Part shown: one piece after another, positions 55,427 through 64,000 of the stretch
How positions within the stretch are numbered: position 1 is the stretch's first letter
Layout: the number at the start of each line of letters is the position of its first letter
Position numbers and translations under genes: made by a program
From: Pasteurella testudinis DSM 23072
GTDB taxonomy: Bacteria > Pseudomonadota > Gammaproteobacteria > Enterobacterales > Pasteurellaceae
Direction: 5' to 3'
Length of the DNA stretch: 64,000 bases
Assembly (NCBI RefSeq): GCF_900176075.1
Contig: NZ_FWWV01000046.1
Location: 62,001-126,000, forward strand
The notes under the pieces: model-generated
What the model saw: only the letters and a program-made list of their open reading frames with translations
Told to the model about the DNA's origin: nothing
Database searches by the model: none

Positions 55427-55747
55427 CTAGTGATTGTTTTCGATGATAATCACCTGCTGATCGGCGGTGATGTAGCCCATCTTCAAGCGATTCGCGATGG
55501 AAGTAATCCGCACATTATCGTCCAGTGCCCGTTCTTCCAGTTTTAAGTTAATGTATTCGTTTTCCAACGCCTGTCTTGCCAAAATCAATTCGCCGTTTTC
55601 GGCATTGAGCTGGCGGGTTTGATGAATGATCCAAATCGTTGCCACCGCGCTGGCAATCATCGCCAGCCATAACAGCAACGCAATCTTGTTCGACACGAAC
55701 AAATCGTCTAAAATCAATTTTCTTAAAGGATAACGTTCGCCGCTCAT
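55427..55747 (-). CDS. ftsL: Cell division protein FtsL
   Basis: A 106-residue bitopic protein with a cytoplasmic start, one membrane segment ('[20 protein letters not shown]') and a periplasmic leucine-zipper-like coiled coil. It pairs with FtsB and FtsQ to activate FtsWI. It lies 3 bp after rsmH and just before ftsI, its usual place. Confidence 0.93.
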   Translation of the reverse strand: MSGERYPLRKLILDDLFVSNKIALLLWLAMIASAVATIWIIHQTRQLNAENGELILARQALENEYINLKLEERALDDNVRITSIANRLKMGYITADQQVIIIENNH

Positions 55748-55750
55748 CTC

Positions 55751-56719
55751 TTATCCTATTCTTTCCGCAATTCGCAATACCGCACTTCTGGAACGCGGAT
55801 TTTGTTGTAACTCTTGTTCGCTCGGCATAATCGCCTTGCCGATGGTTTTCAGGGTTTGGTTACGTTCGATCTGATCCTCGCGCAACGGAATCCCTTTCGG
55901 AATCTCCACGCCTTTGCTCTGCTTGCGCATAAAGCGTTTGACCATGCGATCTTCCAACGAATGGAAACTGATGATCGATAACCGTCCTTGCGGCGCCAAC
56001 ACGGTTAATGCCGATTCCAATGCCCGTTCCAATTCATCGAGTTCACTGTTGATAAAAATTCGAATCGCCTGAAAACTACGGGTTGCCGGATGTTTATGCT
56101 TATCTTTAAACGGCACTGCCTGACTGATCAATTCCGCCAATTGCAAAGTGCGGTTTAAACCGATTTCGCCGTTTTGGCGCGCCGTTTGGTTAAAATTGAC
56201 AATCGCGGTTGCAATCCGTTTGGCAAACCGCTCTTCGCCAAAGGTTTTCAACACCCAACTCAAATCCTCAATCGACACCTGCCGCAACCATTCCGCCGCC
56301 GACATGCCCTGCGTGGTATCCATGCGCATATCCAACGGCCCGTCCTGCATAAAACTGAAACCGCGTGCCGCTTCGTCCAATTGCGGCGAAGAAACGCCCA
56401 AATCGAGTAAAATCCCGTCAATCTTGCCGCTTAACTGTTGTTGCCGACAAATCGCTTCGATGTGTGAAAATGCGCTGTGTACAATGCTGAAACGCGGATC
56501 GCGGATTGTTTCCGCTTCGGCAATCGCACGCGGATCGCGATCAATCGCAATCAAGCGTCCGTTTTCGCCCAAATGCGACAAAATCAGGCGTGAGTGCCCG
56601 CCGCGGCCAAACGTACCGTCGATATAAATGCCGTCTTTTTTAATCGCCAACCCCTGCACGGCTTCATTTAATAGCACCGTGATATGTGCGTTGTCGGCTT
56701 TTTCTGTCGGCAAATTCAT
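55751..56719 (-). CDS. rsmH: 16S rRNA m4C1402 methyltransferase RsmH
   Basis: A 322-residue SAM-dependent enzyme (MraW) methylating N4 of C1402 in 16S rRNA. The SAM loop '[20 protein letters not shown]' lies near residue 32, with '[20 protein letters not shown]' and the C-terminal '[16 protein letters not shown]'. It follows mraZ across a 101-bp gap that contains an inverted repeat. Confidence 0.97.
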   Translation of the reverse strand: MNLPTEKADNAHITVLLNEAVQGLAIKKDGIYIDGTFGRGGHSRLILSHLGENGRLIAIDRDPRAIAEAETIRDPRFSIVHSAFSHIEAICRQQQLSGKIDGILLDLGVSSPQLDEAARGFSFMQDGPLDMRMDTTQGMSAAEWLRQVSIEDLSWVLKTFGEERFAKRIATAIVNFNQTARQNGEIGLNRTLQLAELISQAVPFKDKHKHPATRSFQAIRIFINSELDELERALESALTVLAPQGRLSIISFHSLEDRMVKRFMRKQSKGVEIPKGIPLREDQIERNQTLKTIGKAIMPSEQELQQNPRSRSAVLRIAERIG

Positions 56720-56749
56720 TTTTTATTCCATCTTGGTTAAAATGGGTTC

Positions 56750-56771
56750 GCGGTGTACCCATGCACACCGC
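56750..56771. repeat. Inverted repeat in the mraZ–rsmH gap
   Basis: GCGGTGT (56750–56756) and ACACCGC (56765–56771) flank an 8-base spacer just before the rsmH start. The stem has no T-tract, so it is more likely an RNA structure or processing site than a terminator. Confidence 0.4.
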
Positions 56772-56820
56772 TTGCCCTGCTAGTGCTGCCGTCACCGACG
56801 GAAAGATTTTTCTTTCTCTT

Positions 56821-57279
56821 TTACAGTGACAGCGTTTTTAATTCTTCCGAGGTGGCAAACGCGCCGCCGCTGCCGATTTCAATATCTTCGGCAATTTGTG
56901 CCAGCCAAGCTTGCTCGCTCCAAATCTCAAATTTGTTCAACTGCCCGACCAACATAATGTTTTTATCCAATTTAATGTGGCTGCGCAGCGTCGGGCTTAA
57001 TAGAATCCGACCGCTTTTATCCAGATTGCATTCCGTCGCATAGCCCAACATAACCCGCTGCAAACGGCGCTGATCCGGCTCAAAGTTGGATAAGCCGTAC
57101 AATTTCTTTTCGATCACTTCCCATTCATTCAAGGGATAAAGCAATAAACACGGTTGGCGGATATCGACGGTGCACACCATCTGCCCCTCGTTTTGCTCTA
57201 AAATTTCGGCGCGATAGCGGGTAGGTACGGCAAGCCGCCCTTTGCTGTCCAAACTGACTGAAGTCGCACCACGAAACAT
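56821..57279 (-). CDS. mraZ: Transcriptional regulator MraZ
   Basis: A 152-residue protein with two SpoVT/AbrB-type DNA-binding domains ('[20 protein letters not shown]' start, and '[20 protein letters not shown]' in the second half). It forms a ring and represses the dcw promoter in E. coli. It is the first gene of the cluster and has three matching boxes upstream. Confidence 0.96.
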   Translation of the reverse strand: MFRGATSVSLDSKGRLAVPTRYRAEILEQNEGQMVCTVDIRQPCLLLYPLNEWEVIEKKLYGLSNFEPDQRRLQRVMLGYATECNLDKSGRILLSPTLRSHIKLDKNIMLVGQLNKFEIWSEQAWLAQIAEDIEIGSGGAFATSEELKTLSL

Positions 57280-57680
57280 AGCAATCCCGTTTTAATTAAT
57301 CATCTGTGTTCATCATCGTTCTCTGCCGAATCGTTTTCTGCTGATGATTACCACATATTTCCACCAAACGGCGTTTTATGTCATTTTACCCCACAAAACC
57401 CCACAATTCACCACTTTGATCTAAGTTTATTATCTGATCACTATTGTTGCAAGTTTTTTGTCAACTATTTGTGTGAGGCAGATCGCATTTAATTGGTGAT
57501 TTTTTATCCAACCCAATAGAAAATACAAAATATTTGAGATTTATTCGGAAGTTGCTCGCACACAAATTGAAAAATTAGCGGATAAACAGCCCCTCTCAAT
57601 AAATTTTTTATTGATCGGAGAATCAAATAAGCAAATAATTGTCAGGTATTTCAAGACAATTAAATCAATGAGGAGTGATC
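57280..57680. other. AT-rich control region before the dcw cluster
   Basis: A 401-bp divergent gap between mraZ and a small membrane-protein gene. It holds the MraZ boxes at 57389–57413 and otherwise AT-rich DNA (about 57420–57670) where I see no gene. The ribosome site of the rightward gene is at 57671–57675. Confidence 0.6.
57389..57413 (-). promoter_or_regulatory. MraZ operator (three direct repeats)
   Basis: Read on the minus strand, TGGTG, TGGGG and TGGGG recur at an exact 10-bp step (plus-strand positions 57409–57413, 57399–57403 and 57389–57393). This fits the E. coli MraZ site, TGGGN repeats with 5-bp spacers. The site lies 110 bp before the mraZ start, where a promoter is expected; ATGACA just downstream could act as a -35. 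Confidence 0.75.
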
Positions 57681-57995
57681 ATGGCGAATATTAGCGTAAA
57701 AAAGCTGACAACCGGCACAATTTATAAATTGGTTTTTATCGGGTTATTGGTTGCTTTTCTACCCTTATCTCTCGTGTTGGGATTTTTAGGCTATTTTGAT
57801 CTGCTTTATGTTACTTGGAATCAGCAGCCGGTTAACGGCATCGCTGCATTTTACCTTGCGCCGGTGATCCTGCTTTTCGTTGCCTTGATTTGGGGTTTGT
57901 TTGTCGGAAGCGTGATTTCGCTAGGATTATGGATCTATTCAAAATTCAGACCGATCACCATCTCTTTTTATGAAAAGAAAACCGCAGAATCCTGA
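57681..57995 (+). CDS. Unknown two-segment membrane protein
   Basis: A 104-residue protein I do not recognise. It has a basic start ('MANISVKKLTTGTIYK'), a hydrophobic segment (about 17–40), a short loop with 'TWNQQPVNGIAAFY', and a second segment (about 55–84). It ends with 'KFRPITISFYEKKTAES'. It should be an inner-membrane protein with both ends in the cytoplasm. AGGAG at 57671–57675 supports the ATG at 57681. It overlaps the end of tmcA by 28 bp, tail to tail. Confidence 0.7.
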   Translation: MANISVKKLTTGTIYKLVFIGLLVAFLPLSLVLGFLGYFDLLYVTWNQQPVNGIAAFYLAPVILLFVALIWGLFVGSVISLGLWIYSKFRPITISFYEKKTAES

Positions 57996-59923
57996 ATCAA
58001 TTGCGCCACTGCCCTGCGCCACTGGCGTAAGCATTGTTTTTTACTGCCTGCCGCCGCTTGCAACGCTTGCCAATCAAAGTGCGGTTCGGCTCGCATCAGC
58101 CGTTGCAAAGCGGGATAGGTCGCCGCCAACGTACGGTTGGTGTGGGCAAAGCCGTACAGTTGGCGCAGATCATCGGCGTTAAGTTGCCAATCAATCTCAG
58201 AAAACTCGATCTGTCGTTGCAATGTCGTGAATAACGGGTGGGCAGCAAGTGGAAAATTACGCAAAAACCGGCGGCGTGCTTGCTGACAGAACTGTTTGCC
58301 TTGCGACGAAAGCGGATAAAGCGCCATGGCGCTGTAACAGCCGCTGCTCGCCTCTTTGCCGCTGCTAACATGAATAAGCTGAAAACCGCACTTTTGCCAA
58401 AAATCCGCCAAACCGTCGCTATAACCGAAACTGACGGAAATAAAATCCATCTCCAAACGGCAATCATCAAGCAAGCGTTGCAACAACTGTTTGCCGAAAC
58501 CTTGCCGTTGCAAGTGCGGTAGTAGCGCAATGCGTGAAATGCGCAGCGAGCGCAAGGCACAGGCTTGCGGCAAATCCGCTTGAAAACACAAGGCTTGCGC
58601 AACGAGATTTCCACTTGGGCGGCGCTCACCACGCCAAATTTTGTCAATTAAAGCCGGCTCGTCGATACCGCCCTCTTGCAGCGCCCAAATTGCGCCAGCT
58701 AGCCCGTGTTCGTTTGCAAGCCGCCAAAAACGCTGCCCTTGTGCGTCCAATAAACGGCGCAGATCCAACGGTGAAGTGCGGTAGTGCGCCAACGCCAACA
58801 AGCGATAAAACCGGCGGATTTGTTGCGGATCGGCAACCAGTTCAGCCTGTGGAATTTCAGCGGACGTGAGATTGCCAATCTGGTTATTTATCGTATTCAT
58901 TTCATTATTAAGCAACAACAGATCGTCAATCCAGCCCTCCAACGGATCATGTTCGGCGTAACGCAACGGTTGCTGCAAATGCAGAAGCTGACAAGTACGG
59001 TCGGTCAATTGTTTGAATTTCAGCTCAAAACCACGCCCCGTGCCTTCATAGCCGTGAATGGTGGTGGTGAGCAGAATATGCTTAAAAGAGCGGCAAATCG
59101 TCGCCAGCATTTCCAGTGGAATCATCGCCGCTTCGTCAATAATCAGCCAACTGTCCGTAAACCGCTGCGGATTGTCATTCAAGCGCGCAATCAGATCATC
59201 GGGCGCGATAAAGTGCGGTTTGTGGCGGCAGTGTTGATACAACGTCCGTACCGCACTTTGGTTCGGCGCGGTCAGAAAAACCATACTTTGCTCGCCCAGT
59301 TTATCGGCAAGCATGCCGGCAAGGGCGGATTTGCCACGCCCACGATTGGCGGTGAGCAGATACAGTTCCGCTTGCGCAGTTAAAATTTGCCGTAATACTT
59401 GTTGCTGTTGTAAAAGTGTGGTCGGCGGCAGTTGCCATAACTCGCTTGAAATTTGCGGCAACGGCGGATTGATTTCAGTTTGGCGATAAATCGGGATCTG
59501 GTGCTGCTCAACCGCACTTTGCCACCAAGTATAAAAATGCCGCGGCATCATCGCTTGCGCTGCGCCGTTCCAACGAAGGCTGTCAAAATCTACTTTAGTC
59601 TGCCACTCTTCCGGCAATAAAATCAGCAATACGCCACCGGCTTTAATTGTCGCCGCCACAATCGCTAATGCCGCTAAATCCAGATTCAACGCCCCATGTT
59701 GCCGGCAATCATAAACCGCACAGTCCCACTCTTGCCCCAACAGATTTTTAGCGTGCGCAAAAGTATAAAAGGAGCAATTTAGCGGTAAGATTTCAGGCGG
59801 TTGCGCGGCGCAATAGACCGCACTTTTATGCGGATTTAATGCGAAAAATGCGGTAAGTTGCTGCTGCAACCAGACATCATCACCGCTTAAAATGAGCGCT
59901 TGCCGGAAAAAGGGATTTTGCAT
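57968..59923 (-). CDS. tmcA: tRNA(Met) cytidine acetyltransferase TmcA
   Basis: A 651-residue enzyme that forms N4-acetylcytidine at the wobble base of elongator tRNA-Met, using acetyl-CoA and ATP. An N-terminal domain is followed by the RNA-helicase-like ATPase with Walker A 'LLTANRGRGKSALAGMLADK' (about 185–205) and 'SWLIIDEAAMIPLEML', a GNAT domain ('RISRIALLPHLQRQGFGKQL' near 460) and a C-terminal tRNA-binding part. It stands alone, with a small convergent gene at its end. Confidence 0.93.
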   Translation of the reverse strand: MQNPFFRQALILSGDDVWLQQQLTAFFALNPHKSAVYCAAQPPEILPLNCSFYTFAHAKNLLGQEWDCAVYDCRQHGALNLDLAALAIVAATIKAGGVLLILLPEEWQTKVDFDSLRWNGAAQAMMPRHFYTWWQSAVEQHQIPIYRQTEINPPLPQISSELWQLPPTTLLQQQQVLRQILTAQAELYLLTANRGRGKSALAGMLADKLGEQSMVFLTAPNQSAVRTLYQHCRHKPHFIAPDDLIARLNDNPQRFTDSWLIIDEAAMIPLEMLATICRSFKHILLTTTIHGYEGTGRGFELKFKQLTDRTCQLLHLQQPLRYAEHDPLEGWIDDLLLLNNEMNTINNQIGNLTSAEIPQAELVADPQQIRRFYRLLALAHYRTSPLDLRRLLDAQGQRFWRLANEHGLAGAIWALQEGGIDEPALIDKIWRGERRPSGNLVAQALCFQADLPQACALRSLRISRIALLPHLQRQGFGKQLLQRLLDDCRLEMDFISVSFGYSDGLADFWQKCGFQLIHVSSGKEASSGCYSAMALYPLSSQGKQFCQQARRRFLRNFPLAAHPLFTTLQRQIEFSEIDWQLNADDLRQLYGFAHTNRTLAATYPALQRLMRAEPHFDWQALQAAAGSKKQCLRQWRRAVAQLIQDSAVFFS

Positions 59924-60053
59924 GATTAAATAGATTTCAATTTATTGATTTAGATAAGAAAAGTCGGGACGAATTAACTATCCGCCCGAACCGCACTTTG
60001 CATTTATCCTTTCTTGATTCAGTGCTTTTAACCGCTATCTGCTACTTATATGC

Positions 60054-60521
60054 TTATTCTTTCTCGCTCAAATACGGATCGGCAAAGCCCAATGATTGCA
60101 TAATGTCAGTCTCCAGCGCTTCCATCTCTTCCGCTTCGCCGTCTTCAATGTGATCGTAGCCAAGCAAATGCAAACTGCCGTGCACCACCATATGCGCCCA
60201 GTGCGCCGCCAGCGGTTTTTGCTGTTCCGCCGCTTCGCGCTCAACCACTTGACGGCAGATCACCAAATCGCCCAACAGTGGCAACTCGACCTCCGCCGGT
60301 GATTCAAACGGAAAAGACAACACATTGGTCGGATAATCTTTGCCGCGATAAGTGCGGTTGAGCGCCTGACTTTCCGCTTCATCGACAATCCGCACCGTCA
60401 TTTCCACATCATCAAGGCTCGGTTTAACCGCACTTTGCGCCCATAATTCGATTTGTGCCTGCGTCGGCAAGCCCTCGGTATTTTCACAGGCAAGTTGCAG
60501 ATCGAGAATCATCTGTTTCAT
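60054..60521 (-). CDS. ybeY: Endoribonuclease YbeY
   Basis: A 155-residue zinc-dependent RNase involved in 16S rRNA 3' maturation and ribosome quality control. The metal site is '[20 protein letters not shown]', the H3xH5xH pattern near residue 115, and '[15 protein letters not shown]' precedes it. It overlaps ybeZ by 4 bp. E. coli ybeX is not next to it; tmcA follows instead. Confidence 0.95.
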   Translation of the reverse strand: MKQMILDLQLACENTEGLPTQAQIELWAQSAVKPSLDDVEMTVRIVDEAESQALNRTYRGKDYPTNVLSFPFESPAEVELPLLGDLVICRQVVEREAAEQQKPLAAHWAHMVVHGSLHLLGYDHIEDGEAEEMEALETDIMQSLGFADPYLSEKE

Positions 60522-61609
60522 TCTGGCTGTCCTTGTTGTGACAATCGTTCTTTACGGCGCTCTTCCGCCAACGCCTGACGACGGATTTCATCTTCCCGTT
60601 CCCAAATTTCGTAGGCTTGCACCACTTTGGCAACCACTGGGTGACGCACCACATCACTGCTTTCAAAGAAATTAAAACTCAGTTCCGGCACGGCTTGTAA
60701 TACCTCCATTGCATGGCGCAGTCCTGATTTTTGGCTACGCGGCAAATCGACTTGGGTAATATCGCCGGTAATCACCGCTTTGGAGTTAAAACCGATGCGG
60801 GTGAGGAACATTTTCATCTGCTCAACGGTGGTATTTTGGCTTTCGTCCAAAATAATAAAGGCATCATTCAGCGTGCGCCCGCGCATATATGCCAAGGGCG
60901 CAATTTCGATGACGTTGCGCTCAATCAGTTTTTCCACGCGCTCAAAACCCAACATTTCAAACAACGCATCGTACAACGGGCGCAGATACGGCTCGATCTT
61001 CTGCCCTAAATCACCGGGCAAAAAGCCCAACTTTTCACCGGCTTCTACCGCCGGACGGGTCAGTAAAATGCGGCGGATCTCCTGTTTTTCCAACGCCTCA
61101 ACTGCCGCCGCTACCGCTAAAAAGGTCTTCCCCGTACCTGCCGGTCCGATTCCGAAACTGATGTCGTGGCGTAGAATATTGTGCAAATATTGGATCTGAT
61201 TGGCACCACGCGGCTTAATCACGCCGCGTTTGGTTTTCACCGTGGTGGTATAGACCTTGGGTTCTGACCGCACTTCGCCATTTTCCTCAGCTTGGGCTAG
61301 AATCCGACTTTCCTGAATCGCAATATGCACATCTTCCAAATCCAATTCTTTGATTTTGCCCTTAATCGGCGCGGTATCGGCATACAGCTGCTTAATCAGC
61401 TTCGCTACCGCCTTCAACAATTTCGCCGACTGTTTCTGTTCCGATTTCAGGGTGAAACTAAAATCACGCCGCAAAATTTGCAGGTTAAAGGTGCTTTCAA
61501 TCCGTTGCAGGTGATCGTCAAATGCGCCGCACAAAGACTGCAAACGCGCATTGTCCTGCGGTTCTAAAGTAAAGGATTCGATAAGTTGTTCGGTCAAAGT
61601 GAGCCTCAT
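60518..61609 (-). CDS. ybeZ: PhoH-like ATPase YbeZ
   Basis: A 363-residue PhoH-family protein linked to YbeY in RNA metabolism. Walker A is '[20 protein letters not shown]' (about residue 140) and Walker B '[20 protein letters not shown]'. I start at the ATG at 61609 ('[20 protein letters not shown]'). An upstream start at 61675 would run through the putative promoter and the miaB terminator. It overlaps ybeY by 4 bp. Confidence 0.93.
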   Translation of the reverse strand: MRLTLTEQLIESFTLEPQDNARLQSLCGAFDDHLQRIESTFNLQILRRDFSFTLKSEQKQSAKLLKAVAKLIKQLYADTAPIKGKIKELDLEDVHIAIQESRILAQAEENGEVRSEPKVYTTTVKTKRGVIKPRGANQIQYLHNILRHDISFGIGPAGTGKTFLAVAAAVEALEKQEIRRILLTRPAVEAGEKLGFLPGDLGQKIEPYLRPLYDALFEMLGFERVEKLIERNVIEIAPLAYMRGRTLNDAFIILDESQNTTVEQMKMFLTRIGFNSKAVITGDITQVDLPRSQKSGLRHAMEVLQAVPELSFNFFESSDVVRHPVVAKVVQAYEIWEREDEIRRQALAEERRKERLSQQGQPE

Positions 61610-61633
61610 GCGCTGAGTGAAATCGGTGCAGCT

Positions 61634-61639
61634 AGTATA
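61634..61639 (-). promoter_or_regulatory. Probable -10 of the ybeZ-ybeY promoter
   Basis: TATACT on the minus strand lies about 25 bp before the ybeZ ATG at 61609, leaving a short leader. The -35 region is poor. It follows the miaB terminator, so the pair appears to be a separate transcript. Confidence 0.4.
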
Positions 61640-61667
61640 AAGGTTTTTGCCTGAAGAAGAAAAGAGA

Positions 61668-61692
61668 AAAGCCAAGTGCGGTACTTGGCTTT
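61668..61692 (-). terminator. miaB terminator
   Basis: AAAGCCAAGT (61668–61677) and ACTTGGCTTT (61683–61692) form a 10-bp stem with a GCGGT loop; an uptake sequence spans arm and loop. On the minus strand TTCTCTTTTC follows. It lies 29 bp past the miaB stop. Confidence 0.8.
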
Positions 61693-61721
61693 AAGCATGG
61701 ATAACTTAATTTTGATAAAAG

Positions 61722-63149
61722 TTAACTCACCACATACTGCCCGACACCCAACTCGTCTTCTTGGCGGGTGCGTTGGATCACGCTTTGCGGGCTTTGTTGC
61801 ACGCGTAAGCCCATTTGATCTTCGGTGCGGATCACTTCGCCGCGTAGGGAATTTGTCCACACATCGGTGATTTTAATATCGACAAATTTGCCAATCATGT
61901 CCGGCGTGCCGGCGAAATTGACGATGCGGTTGGTTTCGGTGCGTCCGGTGAGTTCCATCACGTCTTTTTTCGATGGGCCTTCCACCAACACCCGTTGTTC
62001 CGTGCCGAGCATTTGGCGGCTGTATTGCATCGCTTGTTGGGTAATGCGCTGTTGCAGCAGATATAACCGCTCTTTTTTCTCGGTTTCGCTGACATCGTCC
62101 GACATATCCGCCGCCGGTGTGCCGGGACGGGCGGAATAGATGAAGCTGAAACTCATATCGAAATTCACTTGCGCAATCAGATCCATCGTCTGTTGGAAGT
62201 CCTCTTGCGTTTCGCCCGGAAAACCGATGATAAAATCGGAGCTGATCTGAATCTCCGGCCGCACTTTGCGCAGTTTGCGGATAATGGATTTATACTCAAG
62301 TGCGGTATGGTTGCGTTTCATCATGGTCAACACCCGATCCGAGCCGCTTTGCACCGGCAAGTGCAAGAAGCTGACCAATTCCGGCGTATCGCGATAGACA
62401 TCAACAATATCATCGGTGAATTCAATCGGGTGGCTGGTGGTGAAACGCAGACGGTCAATGCCGTCAATCGCCGCGACCAAACGCAGCAATTCGGCAAAGG
62501 TGCAAATGCCGCCGTCAAAGGTCGCGCCGCGATAGGCGTTGACATTTTGCCCCAACAGGTTGACTTCGCGCACGCCTTGTTCGGCAAGTTGAGCAATTTC
62601 AAACAACACATCATCAACCGGACGGCTCACTTCTTCGCCGCGCGTATAAGGCACAACACAGAACGAGCAGTATTTATTACACCCTTCCATAATCGACACG
62701 AACGCCGTCGGACCTTCCGCTTTCGGCTCCGGCAAGCGATCGAATTTTTCGATTTCGGGGAAGCTGACATCGACTACCGCACTTTTGCCGCCACGGATTT
62801 GATTGAGCATTTCCGGCAAGCGGTGCAAGGTTTGCGGCCCGAAAATAATATCCACATAAGGCGCGCGATCGCGAATGTGCGCCCCTTCTTGCGAGGCCAC
62901 GCAGCCGCCCACGCCGATCACCAGCTTCGGATTGGATTTTTTCAGATCTTTCCAACGCCCCAATTGATGAAATACTTTTTCCTGTGCTTTTTCACGAATC
63001 GAGCAGGTGTTCAGCAACAGCACGTCCGCTTCTTCGGCATTTTCGGTCAACTCGAACCCGTGCGTGCTGTTCAATAAATCCGCCATTTTTGATGAATCGT
63101 ATTCGTTCATCTGGCAGCCCCAAGTTTTAATATGTAATTTTTGAGTCAT
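61722..63149 (-). CDS. miaB: tRNA methylthiotransferase MiaB
   Basis: A 475-residue radical-SAM enzyme that adds the 2-methylthio group to i6A37 in tRNAs. It has the N-terminal MTTase domain with cysteines in '[11 protein letters not shown]', '[11 protein letters not shown]' and '[11 protein letters not shown]', the radical-SAM '[15 protein letters not shown]', and a C-terminal TRAM domain. It is divergent from the ubiF-like gene and precedes ybeZ, the same order as E. coli. Confidence 0.97.
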   Translation of the reverse strand: MTQKLHIKTWGCQMNEYDSSKMADLLNSTHGFELTENAEEADVLLLNTCSIREKAQEKVFHQLGRWKDLKKSNPKLVIGVGGCVASQEGAHIRDRAPYVDIIFGPQTLHRLPEMLNQIRGGKSAVVDVSFPEIEKFDRLPEPKAEGPTAFVSIMEGCNKYCSFCVVPYTRGEEVSRPVDDVLFEIAQLAEQGVREVNLLGQNVNAYRGATFDGGICTFAELLRLVAAIDGIDRLRFTTSHPIEFTDDIVDVYRDTPELVSFLHLPVQSGSDRVLTMMKRNHTALEYKSIIRKLRKVRPEIQISSDFIIGFPGETQEDFQQTMDLIAQVNFDMSFSFIYSARPGTPAADMSDDVSETEKKERLYLLQQRITQQAMQYSRQMLGTEQRVLVEGPSKKDVMELTGRTETNRIVNFAGTPDMIGKFVDIKITDVWTNSLRGEVIRTEDQMGLRVQQSPQSVIQRTRQEDELGVGQYVVS

Positions 63150-63351
63150 GTTAGTTTCTTCGTTAGGACACGGCTATCGACCGTACTAAATTAAGGGTTA
63201 TCGATCATTTTGCAATGATCGCAAGACCGGCTATTCTACCGATTTGTAGGATTGCTGACCAGCAAAAAACCGATTTTATTTGTGATTTGCTTTAGAAAAT
63301 GCGGCGCTGCGAGTAGAATAAAACGCAATAAAACTGTAAGCGGGAGAACGT

Positions 63352-64000
63352 ATGTTGAATCAAAAAGAGGTGATTGTGGTCGGCGGCGGCATGGTCGGGT
63401 CGGCAGCCGCTGTCGGCTTGGCGCAATTGGGATTGAAGGTACATTTAATCGAGCGTGGCGCGCTACCGCACTTTGCTGCCGAGCAGCCTTACGACATTCG
63501 AATTTCCGCCATTAGTGTTGCCTCGATGCAACTGCTGAAGAAATTGCAAGCATGGGACGCGATCCGTGCTATGCGCACCTGCCCGTACCGCACGTTGGAA
63601 ACTTGGGAAATCGACGGTTTTTCCACCACGTTTCACAGCCGTGATTTGGGGCTGAACGAGTTAGGTTATATGGTGGAAAACAATCTGATTCAACTGGGAT
63701 TATGGCAAACATTCACGAAATATCCGAATTTAAGCCGGCAATTGAATAGCGAAATTCGGCAGATTGAAAAGTGCGGTGCAAATTGGCATTTACAGTTAAG
63801 CGACGGCGAATCTTATGCTGCGCCGCTGCTGTTAGCCTGCGACGGCGCAAACTCCAAGCTGCGCCAAATCGCCGGCATCGGCTTGACCGGTTGGCAATAC
63901 CGCCAAAGCTGTATGCTGATTGTGGTTGATACCACACTTGAGCAGCAGGACATCACCTGGCAGCAATTTTTCCCCAGCGGCCCGCGTGCATTTTTGCCAT
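63352..64000 (+). CDS. ubiF: Ubiquinone-pathway FAD hydroxylase (UbiF-like), partial
   Basis: The first 216 codons of an FAD-dependent monooxygenase of the UbiH/UbiF/VisC family, running off the window's end. 'VIVVGGGMVGSAAAVGLAQL' is the FAD-binding GxGxxG loop, and 'LLACDGANSKLRQIAGI' the DG motif. These enzymes hydroxylate ubiquinone precursors. The position divergent from miaB matches E. coli ubiF (C6 hydroxylation), though family members are hard to tell apart. GGGAG lies 6 bases before the ATG. Confidence 0.8.
   Translation, partial: MLNQKEVIVVGGGMVGSAAAVGLAQLGLKVHLIERGALPHFAAEQPYDIRISAISVASMQLLKKLQAWDAIRAMRTCPYRTLETWEIDGFSTTFHSRDLGLNELGYMVENNLIQLGLWQTFTKYPNLSRQLNSEIRQIEKCGANWHLQLSDGESYAAPLLLACDGANSKLRQIAGIGLTGWQYRQSCMLIVVDTTLEQQDITWQQFFPSGPRAFLP

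Noticed and set aside
61610-61675. A longer start for ybeZ at 61675
   Set aside because: The extra 22 codons would run through the miaB terminator and a probable -10 element, and they lack family similarity.

Overview
The window is chromosomal DNA of a member of the Pasteurellaceae. The strongest sign is the Haemophilus-type DNA uptake sequence (AAGTGCGGT or its complement ACCGCACTT), which recurs throughout, inside genes, between them and in hairpins. Gene content agrees: a comABCDE competence operon, an LptCAB–PtsN–RapZ block lacking rpoN, and housekeeping proteins of gammaproteobacterial type. The base composition looks richer in G+C than H. influenzae, so another genus using the same uptake signal is likely; I cannot name it.

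Layout. 0–2.8 kb is a worn stretch: a DMT-family exporter, an antitoxin whose HigB/RelE-type toxin gene is broken by a frameshift and a stop, a yigB-like HAD phosphatase gene cut by an amber codon, and a scrap of a second antitoxin. 2.8–7.1 kb holds aspA, fxsA and groES-groEL, as in E. coli. 7.2–16.7 kb holds mrcA, the divergent comABCDE operon (the counterpart of E. coli hofMNOPQ), aroK, aroB and dam. 16.7–20.7 kb holds dciA, a short secM with a compact arrest motif, secA and mutT. 20.8–25.5 kb holds argD, a 107-bp Correia-like inverted-repeat element, a small helix-hairpin-helix gene, tldD and rng. 25.7–30.4 kb is murA–ibaG–mlaBCDEF on the minus strand. 30.6–33.9 kb is lptC–lptA–lptB–ptsN–rapZ on the plus strand, followed by tRNA-Arg(CCU). 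34.2–39.0 kb holds a Dcu C4-dicarboxylate transporter, arcB and purC. 39.1–57.3 kb is the complete division and cell wall (dcw) cluster on the minus strand, mraZ through ftsZ plus lpxC. The right end carries a small orphan membrane protein, tmcA, ybeY, ybeZ, miaB and the start of a ubiF-like hydroxylase.

The genes centre on envelope construction (PBP1A, the whole Mur/Fts pathway, LpxC, Lpt and Mla lipid transport), protein export and folding (SecM/SecA, GroESL), DNA uptake, and anaerobic fumarate metabolism (AspA, Dcu, ArcB). There is no prophage, CRISPR array or intact insertion sequence.

The most unusual item is the Correia-like element at 22112–22218, a type of repeat I know from Neisseria. 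Other points worth a look are the compact SecM stall site, the Dam/DciA tail overlap that may mark a rearrangement junction, ArcB with only one of the two redox cysteines, the decayed toxin–antitoxin region, and three evenly spaced MraZ boxes before mraZ.
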